From: Gammaproteobacteria bacterium
Lineage (GTDB): Bacteria; Pseudomonadota; Gammaproteobacteria; Steroidobacterales; Steroidobacteraceae
DNA length: 20,882 bases
Assembly: GCA_020846815.1 (NCBI GenBank)
Contig: JADLDF010000159.1
Coordinates: 1 to 20,882 of the forward strand
Direction of reading: 5' to 3'
The position numbers and the translations under genes are program-made. The stretch's first letter is position 1. Each line of letters opens with the position of its first letter. This document shows, piece by piece, positions 14,299 to 20,882 of this stretch. The notes below the pieces were generated by a model that saw nothing but the letters and a program-made list of their open reading frames with translations, made no database searches and was not told the origin of the DNA.

Positions 14299-15303
14299 TC
14301 AGGCGACCAGCCGGCGCAGCAACTCGACATACCGCGCGCTCACCGGGATTTCGGACCCATCGGCCAGAACGGCGCGATACTTGCCGCTCGTGTTGACCAG
14401 CTTCACCACGGCCGTCCGGCTCACCCAATTGGAGCGATGGACCTGCAGGCCCCATTCCGGCGGCATCGACGCCGCGATGACGCTCAGCCGACCGTAAACC
14501 AGCCCGGATCCCCGATTGGTGATGACTCGTACATAGTGGTCTTCACCGGCCAGCGCGAGGATCTCGCCCCTGGCCTTCGCCGGCAACTTCTCCAGGATGG
14601 CCTGCGAGCCATCGACGATTCGGGAAATGTCGCGCGAGTGGCTTGCGGCGTCCCCGGCACCGGCCGGTTCGGCCAGCGCTTCGCTCATACCCACTCCGGA
14701 CTCGGGGCGGAAACGGGGCAGGCCCGCGTAACGATCGAAGAAGTAGTTCGCGCCGATCCACAGTGCGATGGGCCCGGAGTTCTGCAACAGCCAGCGGGGC
14801 ATCGAATTCAGATACTGCGCGAGGTCGCCCGCAAAGATCGGGGTGAATGCCACCTCGGGTATCGCGATGGCGGCAAAGATACGTTGATGGGTCGCGAGAT
14901 AGGCCGTGGCGAAGAGTGTCTGCAGGATGCCACCAAGCAGCGTCACCAGCCACAGAGGCGGAGCGAAGCGTCGGCCGAAGTGGAACACGACGCGGGTGGC
15001 AACCTCCATCGTTAGCCACAGGACGCAAAGCAACGAAATCCAATAGAGGATGCTGGCGGGTTTGGACAGCAGCGGCGCGAGCATACCCGCGCGCATCAGC
15101 CCGAAACCGAGACCGAATGCCAGCGGCAGGCCCATGTAGAAAAAGAGCAGCCGCAGGATCTCACGCGGCGAGCGGCGTCCAGCCGTTGCCGAAATCAGAC
15201 GATTGGCGTTCAACCCGCGGCTCCGGACACCGATCCAGCGAATTCTCAATACCTTCGTGAACCTCGATTCGCGAAGCCGGACGAACTTCGACGAAATACC
15301 CAT
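14299..15303 (-). CDS. Membrane-anchored LytTR-domain transcription regulator
   Basis: The product is 334 residues. Four hydrophobic helices (about residues 49-73, 83-107, 115-138 and 170-193) are followed by a linker and a C-terminal LytTR DNA-binding domain at about 245-332: EILALAGEDHYVRVITNRGS, then LQVHRSNWVSRTAVVKL and a YVELLRRL end. The core EDHYVxV and HRSxWV are hallmarks of LytTR. No receiver domain is present, so it is not a classic two-component response regulator; the membrane part probably senses the signal directly. It points away from the receptor 2 operon with 117 bases between starts, so it is a natural candidate to control that operon and perhaps the whole locus. The start at 15303 has no clear Shine-Dalgarno; a shorter form is possible. 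Confidence 0.9.
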   Translation of the reverse strand: MGISSKFVRLRESRFTKVLRIRWIGVRSRGLNANRLISATAGRRSPREILRLLFFYMGLPLAFGLGFGLMRAGMLAPLLSKPASILYWISLLCVLWLTMEVATRVVFHFGRRFAPPLWLVTLLGGILQTLFATAYLATHQRIFAAIAIPEVAFTPIFAGDLAQYLNSMPRWLLQNSGPIALWIGANYFFDRYAGLPRFRPESGVGMSEALAEPAGAGDAASHSRDISRIVDGSQAILEKLPAKARGEILALAGEDHYVRVITNRGSGLVYGRLSVIAASMPPEWGLQVHRSNWVSRTAVVKLVNTSGKYRAVLADGSEIPVSARYVELLRRLVA

Positions 15304-15420
15304 TGCGAGTCAAGAGGATCGCGACCCAAATCGTACGGCGCCAGACGCGCTCCGGCCGGTCGCCACGGGCAGCCTGAAGGGGCAAGCGCGCAACACGTCG
15401 ATACGAACGAGGGGGGAGAC

Positions 15421-17679
15421 ATGGACATCGTGTTGGGAACGACATCGGTACGGCCGCGAATTCTGGGCGTCTTGCTGGCCGGTGCCTTGACGATGGGCAT
15501 TGTCGGACCGGAAATCGTTGCCGCGCAGACGCAAGAAAGTGGTGGCACGGAGCTCGAAGAAGTCACGGTCACGGCCCGTAAGCGCTCCGAGAGCGTGACC
15601 GAGACACCCATTTCACTTTCGGTGCTGAGCGCGGGGCAGATCGAAGCACGTGGCATCCGCTCCCTCGAGGATCTCGCCGCCTTCACTCCGGGGTTCTATT
15701 TCAAGTCCGTGGGATCGTTCGAAGGCAGAACCTCGTCGGATCTGCGCTTCCGCGGCATGGACGTCAACACGTCGACGCCCTGGCTGCAGCTCGGATCAAT
15801 CTTCGTCGATGGCGTGTATATCTCCGGTGGTGTGCAGAACATCGGCTTCGAGAACATCCAGCGCGTCGAAGTGATTCGTGGCCCACAGAGTGCCTTGTTC
15901 GGCCGCTCGACCTTCGGTGGTGCGGTGAACTTCGTGACCGCTGAACCAGACAAGACGTTCACTGGCCGCCTCGGTGCCTCGTTCGGCGAGTACGGCGAGC
16001 GCGAGGTTCAGGGCTGGCTGAGCGGGCCGCTCGGCGAGTCGCTCGCCGGCCGGATCTCGCTCCGCCACATGGCAAAGGGCGGCCAGTATGTCAATTCGAC
16101 CGATGGCACGCGGCTCGGGGCGCAGGAAACCACGGCCCTGTCGGCCACCTTGCGTGCGGACCTGACCGATCGCTTCACCGGCAAGCTCGTGCTCTTTGGT
16201 GCGCGCGACGACGATGCACTCGCGCCCCTGTTTCTGGTGCGCGCCAATCAGGCCAATTGCGGACCGTTTCCACCCGGCAGCCGACGCACCTTCTGCGGTG
16301 AACTGCCGGCACAGTCAGGCGCCGTGGACGCGGACCTGCGCGCCTACCTGGCAGGGACGGCTTTCACGGATACAGGAATCCGCATGTCCAACAGCGGCCT
16401 GCGCCGCGATGCGTATCGCGCGAGCCTGGTGCTCGACTACGACTTCGGTGCCGCCACGCTCAACTCGGTTTCTGGCTATTCCGACGAGGCGCTGGGCACC
16501 GTGCGGGATGGCGACGTGATCCCGGGATTCAGCTTCTTCCAGACCTGGCAAGGCCGTGACGTGCGGGATTTCCAGCAGGAAATCCGTCTGCTCTCGCGCG
16601 ATGACGGCCCGCTTACCTGGCTGGTTGGTGCGAACTACTACCGCTATACCTACGCGGCCGACACCATCTTCGGCAACGCGCGCACCCTGCAGCGCGATCG
16701 CACCCGCATTGAGACCCGCGGCTACTTCGCTTCCGCAAGCTACCGGCCCATCGACAGTCTCGAACTGTCGCTCGAGGGGAGATACCAGATCGACGAGATC
16801 GACCAGGGCGGCAGCCTGCGCGGCCGGTTCAACGATTTCCTGCCGCGTGCGATCGTCAGCTACCGCCCGAGCGAGCGCACGACGCTCTATCTGACGGCAG
16901 CGAAAGGCAACAAGCCCGGTGGTTTCAACGCCAACATCGCCACGCGTCCCGCGGCCGAGCGCACCATCCTCGCCAGCGAGTTCGGCATGCAGATTCCGAT
17001 CGGCGAGGAGTCGATCTGGAACTACGAACTCGGCTGGAAGCGGCTGTTCCGAGGCGGTCGCGCCTTCGTGAATGCCGCCGTGTACTCCATGCGCTGGACC
17101 GACCAGCAGTCGCGACGGAGCATTACCGATGCGCGCATCTTCGGCGGCGTGCCCTTCAGTGCCTTCATCAACGCTGGCGAGACCGAACTCTCGGGCATCG
17201 AGCTCGAAGCCGGAATGCGGGTCACCGAGACCTGGGAGGTGAGCGCGGCCTTCGCCAAGGCCCGCTCCGAGTACACCGAGTTCTCGTCGTCGCTGCACCA
17301 GCTGGTCTACGGCACCCTGGATGCGAGCGGCCGCGAGCTCGCCAACAATCCCGGCGAGACCTTCAGCCTCAGCAACGGACTCAAGTGGCCACTGAGCGCC
17401 GGCTACGATGCCCGTCTCGCCTTCGATGTGCTCTACGAGGGCGCGCGCTGGACGGACGAGAGCAACCTGACGAGCTATGGGCAGCGGTGGCGCGTCAACG
17501 CGCGTGTCGGCCTGGGCAAGGGCGGATTTCGCGCCAGTCTCTATGCGCGCAACCTGTTCGACGACGACACGGTTCCGAGTGCACGACAGTTCAGCGATCT
17601 GCAGCTCGGCGGCTTCGCCTGGGAAGTGCTGATGCCTGAGAAGCGCAATGTCGGCATCGAGGTAAATTATGAATTCTGA
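15421..17679 (+). CDS. TonB-dependent outer-membrane receptor 2
   Basis: The product is 752 residues. The ATG at 15421 directly follows a strong GAGGGGGGAG. The signal peptide runs to about residue 35 (EIVAAQ). The TonB box EVTVTA is at 47-52, then the plug: LAAFTPGFYF, LRFRGMDVNT, IFVDGVYISG and RVEVIRGPQSALFGRSTFGG. The barrel ends in GIEVNYEF with the terminal phenylalanine. An early extracellular loop has two cysteines (NCGPF and TFCGELP), also present in receptor 3, so these two are the closer relatives. It leads an operon with DUF1838-B, DUF1838-C and receptor 3, all on one strand with overlaps for the first three genes. Confidence 0.95.
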   Translation: MDIVLGTTSVRPRILGVLLAGALTMGIVGPEIVAAQTQESGGTELEEVTVTARKRSESVTETPISLSVLSAGQIEARGIRSLEDLAAFTPGFYFKSVGSFEGRTSSDLRFRGMDVNTSTPWLQLGSIFVDGVYISGGVQNIGFENIQRVEVIRGPQSALFGRSTFGGAVNFVTAEPDKTFTGRLGASFGEYGEREVQGWLSGPLGESLAGRISLRHMAKGGQYVNSTDGTRLGAQETTALSATLRADLTDRFTGKLVLFGARDDDALAPLFLVRANQANCGPFPPGSRRTFCGELPAQSGAVDADLRAYLAGTAFTDTGIRMSNSGLRRDAYRASLVLDYDFGAATLNSVSGYSDEALGTVRDGDVIPGFSFFQTWQGRDVRDFQQEIRLLSRDDGPLTWLVGANYYRYTYAADTIFGNARTLQRDRTRIETRGYFASASYRPIDSLELSLEGRYQIDEIDQGGSLRGRFNDFLPRAIVSYRPSERTTLYLTAAKGNKPGGFNANIATRPAAERTILASEFGMQIPIGEESIWNYELGWKRLFRGGRAFVNAAVYSMRWTDQQSRRSITDARIFGGVPFSAFINAGETELSGIELEAGMRVTETWEVSAAFAKARSEYTEFSSSLHQLVYGTLDASGRELANNPGETFSLSNGLKWPLSAGYDARLAFDVLYEGARWTDESNLTSYGQRWRVNARVGLGKGGFRASLYARNLFDDDTVPSARQFSDLQLGGFAWEVLMPEKRNVGIEVNYEF

Positions 17680-18511
17680 AGAATCTCGAGTGGATCGCCG
17701 TCTGTTCCTCGGCGCCCTGGGGGCGTTGCCGCTGTCGTCCGCGATCGCGGCGAGTGCCGCTTTCCGTGGCAGTTTCGATCCTGCCGATCCGATGCAGAAC
17801 CTGCACGCGCTGGCGCGACTGAATGGCGGCATCGGCACCGAGCCGGCCATATGGTGGTTCAAGGGGCGGGCCTACGGCATGCCGGTGGGCGAACTGCGCC
17901 TGCCTGTCTGCGGCATCGTCGGCTGTCGCATCGTGATCTATCGGCCATCGGGTGCGGGCTTCGAGATCTACACGCGCGACTGGGGTCTGTTCGTCACGCT
18001 CGATGACCAGCCTCTGGAGAGCCTGCGTAATCCTTTCACCGGCGCAGTCGTGGCGCCGCGGCACATCCTCACGGCCGGCTATCGCTGGAAGATCGATCCG
18101 CGCGAGGGCCAGATCCTCGAACCCTCCGAGGCGGGTACCGTCAGCAGCCTGGTGGGGCGGCCCTTCGTCATGCCCTGGCACCGACACGGCAATCAGCTCT
18201 GGGGACGGTTCGAGACCTTCGTGAAGTACCCGAACGGTGCCGTCGGCAGTGAGATCCTGGCCTTCAACGCCGACCATGACGCGGTGATTTCCAATCGCAG
18301 CAGGTACGTCCCGGCCACCGGCACCTGGGTCAACGAGTCGCCCTGGCTGCCCTGGTTGAACATGAAGGGAACACCGGGCGGCATGCTGATGGTGTCAGCC
18401 GGGCAGAAGGAGCCGGACATGGCCGCGCTGCCATCGTTCGTGCGCGACCTGACCGCGGCGACCTTCCCCGGGCTGCTCGAGAATCCCACCACCTGGAAGC
18501 GGCCGACATGA
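17669..18511 (+). CDS. DUF1838 family protein B, Tat-type leader
   Basis: The product is 280 residues. The ATG at 17669 overlaps the receptor 2 stop by 11 bases and has GAGG 7 bases upstream. VDRRLFLGALGALPL is a good twin-arginine leader (R10-R11). The family blocks are visible: AIWWFKGRAYGMPVGE, RDWGLFVTLDD, LESLRNPFTGAVV, and the C-terminal WLPWLNMKGTPGGML with LPSFVRDL and a final NPTTW. It is somewhat shorter than copy A. It sits between receptor 2 and copy C with overlaps on both sides, so the three should be made together. No catalytic residues are defined for this family. Confidence 0.88.
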   Translation: MNSEESRVDRRLFLGALGALPLSSAIAASAAFRGSFDPADPMQNLHALARLNGGIGTEPAIWWFKGRAYGMPVGELRLPVCGIVGCRIVIYRPSGAGFEIYTRDWGLFVTLDDQPLESLRNPFTGAVVAPRHILTAGYRWKIDPREGQILEPSEAGTVSSLVGRPFVMPWHRHGNQLWGRFETFVKYPNGAVGSEILAFNADHDAVISNRSRYVPATGTWVNESPWLPWLNMKGTPGGMLMVSAGQKEPDMAALPSFVRDLTAATFPGLLENPTTWKRPT

Positions 18512-19530
18512 CCCGCGCCCCAGACTACCCGCACGCTCCCGCCCTGACTCGCCGGCAGGCGCTGATCGGCGGATCGTTCGTCGCGGGCTTGCCGCTGGCG
18601 GGCGTTGCCGCGGTCGCGACGTCCGGCACCGCGCCGCCTGTCGCATCGATCGATGCCGCAGCGTCGTCCCTCGACAGACCTTCGGAGCGCATCCGCCTGC
18701 TCCTGCGGGCGCTTTCGACGCTCGATGCGAGCACCGAGAGCTACATCTTCCTCCAGGGCACAGCCTATGGCTGGGTGCCGGGAGCCGCCCGGCCCGAACC
18801 GCTGTTCGGCTCGGCCTTCCTGACCGTCAGCCGCGTCGAGTCGCTGCCGGGACGCTACCGGCTCATGACCAATCAGCTGGCGCTGATCACCGATCTCAAG
18901 GACGGCTCGGTGATCGATACCTGGCGCAATCCGTATCTCGACGAGGAGGTCAGGGTTTTTCACGGCCACAACGGGCCGCAGGACATCGAGTTCGATGTCG
19001 CGCGGCTCGATGTTGCGATGGAGGATGCCAAGGGCGGCAGGATCCAGGCCTCGCTCGATGTGCCATGGACGCTCGATGCCCAGTTCGCGCGCACCGAAAC
19101 CCAGGTGCGTTCGCGGCGCAAGAACCCTCTCGATATCGCGCGCTGGCCGAGGGAGCACGCGGCCGAGCAGCTCGATGTCACGGAATGGTCGGAATGGATC
19201 GTGCCGCGATCGCTGCTCGCCACCGACGCGCCCATGCTGCCCTGCCGCGCCTCGACCCAGCGTTACGCGAACTGGTTTCCGTGGATGCTGATGGGACAGC
19301 GGCCGGGCAGCGTGTTCGCGCGGACCTCCGGCGGGCGCATCGGCTCCCTCGACGAGCTGCCGGCGAGCTTCCTGCGCTATGCGCAGAAGCACCATCCGGG
19401 CTACCTCGCCGCCCCGAAGCAGTGGACCGGCCAGTTCGTCGACGTGCTCTCGGTCTTCGCGCGCGAGCGTTCGCCGACGCCCGAACGCGCGCCGACATCC
19501 GCGCGACCACCAGGTCCCGAATCTCGCTGA
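18508..19530 (+). CDS. DUF1838 family protein C, Tat-type leader
   Basis: The product is 340 residues. The ATG overlaps the stop of copy B (ATGA, 18508-18511). The leader ALTRRQALIGGSFVAG is twin-arginine (R15-R16). It keeps the family blocks in a diverged form: IFLQGTAYGWVPGAARPEPLF, LALITDLKDG, DTWRNPYLDEEV, then WFPWMLMGQRPGSVF, LPASFLRY and APKQW. Compared with copy B it has an insertion with RSRRKNPLDIARWP before the C-terminal block and a Pro/Arg-rich tail. The two tandem copies are clearly different proteins, not a recent duplication, suggesting distinct or paired roles. Confidence 0.86.
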   Translation: MTRAPDYPHAPALTRRQALIGGSFVAGLPLAGVAAVATSGTAPPVASIDAAASSLDRPSERIRLLLRALSTLDASTESYIFLQGTAYGWVPGAARPEPLFGSAFLTVSRVESLPGRYRLMTNQLALITDLKDGSVIDTWRNPYLDEEVRVFHGHNGPQDIEFDVARLDVAMEDAKGGRIQASLDVPWTLDAQFARTETQVRSRRKNPLDIARWPREHAAEQLDVTEWSEWIVPRSLLATDAPMLPCRASTQRYANWFPWMLMGQRPGSVFARTSGGRIGSLDELPASFLRYAQKHHPGYLAAPKQWTGQFVDVLSVFARERSPTPERAPTSARPPGPESR

Positions 19531-19587
19531 ATGTCCTCAGACGCCGTTGCGTCTTCGCCGCACCACCTACACCGGAAGAAGTCACTC

Positions 19588-20882
19588 ATGAGCCGTCCAA
19601 CGCTGTTCCGTGCCACGACCGCGGCCCTGTCGCTGCTGTGCCCGCTCGCCCCGACCGGCACCCACGCCCAGGAGCCGGAGGCCGCGTCCCTGGAGGAAGT
19701 GGTCGTCACCGCCCGCAAGCGGGAGGAGAGCGTGAACTCGACACCCGTGGCCATCACGGCATTCTCGGGCGCCGATCTGGCCAAGCTCGGCATGTCCGAT
19801 GTGCTCGAGCTGCAGAAGGCCACGCCCGGGTTCCACAACGAGAGTCTCATCAGCTCGCCGGGCCGGTTCGACTCGGCTCCGACCTTCCGCGGCGTCACCA
19901 CCAACACGATCGACCCCACGCGCCAGACGGCATCGATTTTCGTCGATGGCGTCTACGTGGCCGGCGGCCGGCCGCAGGTCGTGCCTTCTGCCATCGAGCG
20001 CGTGGAGATCATCCGCGGGCCGCAGGCCGCGCTGTTCGGCCGCAGCACTTTCGGCGGCGCGATCAACTACATCCAGCGCCGTCCGCGCGCCGTGCCGAGC
20101 GGCGAGGTGAACCTGCTGGCGGCGACCGAGAGCGAGCAGCGCATCGATGCCACGCTCGAAGGGCCGCTGTTCTCCCCGGCGCTGACCGGTCGCTTGAGCG
20201 GCGCCTATCACCGCAAGGGCGCGCAGTTCACCAGTGCCCTGGACGGCGCCGACCTGGGCGAGGAGCGCGACACCGTGCTCTCCGCCAGCCTGTATTTCAC
20301 GCCGGGTGAGAGCTTCCGTTCCATCGTGTCGGCAACCTGGTACGAGAACGACGATGGGCCGCCCGCCGCGTCGCAGGTCGGCAGATCCGCGTTCAACTGC
20401 GGGCCTTTTGGCGGCACCTTCCGCACGATCTGCGGGGAGATCCCTGCGCCCGCGCCTTCAGCCAACGTCGCGACCGTACCGGCGGCGTTGAGCACCGTGC
20501 TGGCCCGCTTCGGCAACGGCATCGTCGGCGCCATGAAGAGCGAGTTCGGGCTGGATCGCGAGGCCCTGCGCGCCAGCTGGATCAACGAATTCGACATTCC
20601 CGGCACGGCGGTGACGCTGACGGCCATCACCGGTTACAACGACGAAGAGGTCAATCACCTCGCCGACGGCGACAACTCGGGCGCCGAGCGCTTCGCCATC
20701 GCAACGCAACGCAAGTTCGAGGATTTCAGCCAGGAACTGCGCGCCTCCGCCAGTGCGTTCGACGAGCGTCTGCAGTGGACACTCGGCGTGAACTACATCG
20801 ACCAGGAGTACACGGAGTACTTCAATCAGCTGCTGATGCGGACGGCGACGGCGTGGCTGAACCTCGGCAACTTCCTGCCTGC
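19588..20882 (+). CDS. TonB-dependent outer-membrane receptor 3, N-terminal part (runs off the right edge)
   Basis: The ATG at 19588 has GGAAGAAG a few bases upstream and opens a frame that stays open to the window edge, giving about 431 residues. MSRPTLFRATTAALSLLCPL begins a signal peptide cleaved near THAQ (residue 28). The TonB box EVVVTA is at 37-42. The plug shows LQKATPGFHN, IFVDGVYVAGG and RVEIIRGPQAALFGRSTFGG, nearly the same as receptor 2. The early barrel carries the cysteine-pair loop (FNCGPF, then TICGEIP). It lies 57 bases after DUF1838-C, close enough to be in the same operon. Total length cannot be given. Confidence 0.93.
   Translation, partial: MSRPTLFRATTAALSLLCPLAPTGTHAQEPEAASLEEVVVTARKREESVNSTPVAITAFSGADLAKLGMSDVLELQKATPGFHNESLISSPGRFDSAPTFRGVTTNTIDPTRQTASIFVDGVYVAGGRPQVVPSAIERVEIIRGPQAALFGRSTFGGAINYIQRRPRAVPSGEVNLLAATESEQRIDATLEGPLFSPALTGRLSGAYHRKGAQFTSALDGADLGEERDTVLSASLYFTPGESFRSIVSATWYENDDGPPAASQVGRSAFNCGPFGGTFRTICGEIPAPAPSANVATVPAALSTVLARFGNGIVGAMKSEFGLDREALRASWINEFDIPGTAVTLTAITGYNDEEVNHLADGDNSGAERFAIATQRKFEDFSQELRASASAFDERLQWTLGVNYIDQEYTEYFNQLLMRTATAWLNLGNFLP

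Noticed and set aside
16315..17862. Reverse open frame of 515 codons opposite receptor 2
   Set aside because: Shadow of the receptor gene, with biased composition and no recognisable domains.

Overview
The window is GC-rich (roughly two thirds G+C by eye) chromosomal DNA, probably from a gammaproteobacterium of the Nevskiales/Steroidobacterales/Xanthomonadales sort. That placement is an inference from base composition, several TonB-dependent receptors and the mix of small conserved proteins; there is no rRNA, tRNA or taxonomic marker gene. No CRISPR array, insertion sequence or prophage was seen.

Left part (1-5667), unrelated housekeeping or accessory genes: the start of a PRC-barrel protein (minus), a lipoprotein OppA-type solute-binding protein without its permease (plus), a GNAT-toxin/ribbon-helix-helix-antitoxin operon (minus), a small secreted basic protein (minus), a DUF3079 cysteine-rich protein (minus), a CheD-like protein that lacks the usual catalytic cysteine (minus) and a zinc-independent NADP-dependent medium-chain reductase (plus).

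Right part (5687 to the right edge), a specialised locus built from a few repeated families: three DUF1838 proteins, three FAD-dependent amine-oxidase-type flavoproteins (one broken by an internal deletion), three TonB-dependent outer-membrane receptors (the last cut by the window edge), one secreted homologue of the phycobilin lyases CpcT/CpeT, and one four-helix membrane LytTR transcription regulator. Order: DUF1838-A (minus) / amine oxidase 1 (plus) / broken amine oxidase 2 (minus) / receptor 1 - amine oxidase 3 - CpcT-like (plus, start-stop overlap then 7-bp gap) / LytTR regulator (minus) / receptor 2 - DUF1838-B - DUF1838-C - receptor 3 (plus; the first three overlap). Most of the soluble proteins have twin-arginine-like leaders.

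Working model (inference): the receptors import a bulky ligand through the outer membrane. Tat-exported, FAD-loaded oxidases then act on it in the periplasm with calycin-like (CpcT/CpeT) and DUF1838 proteins as binders, carriers or modifying enzymes, under the membrane-bound LytTR regulator. The ligand is unknown; a linear tetrapyrrole or other pigment is one idea prompted by the CpcT/CpeT homology. This locus is the best candidate for an undescribed system in the window.
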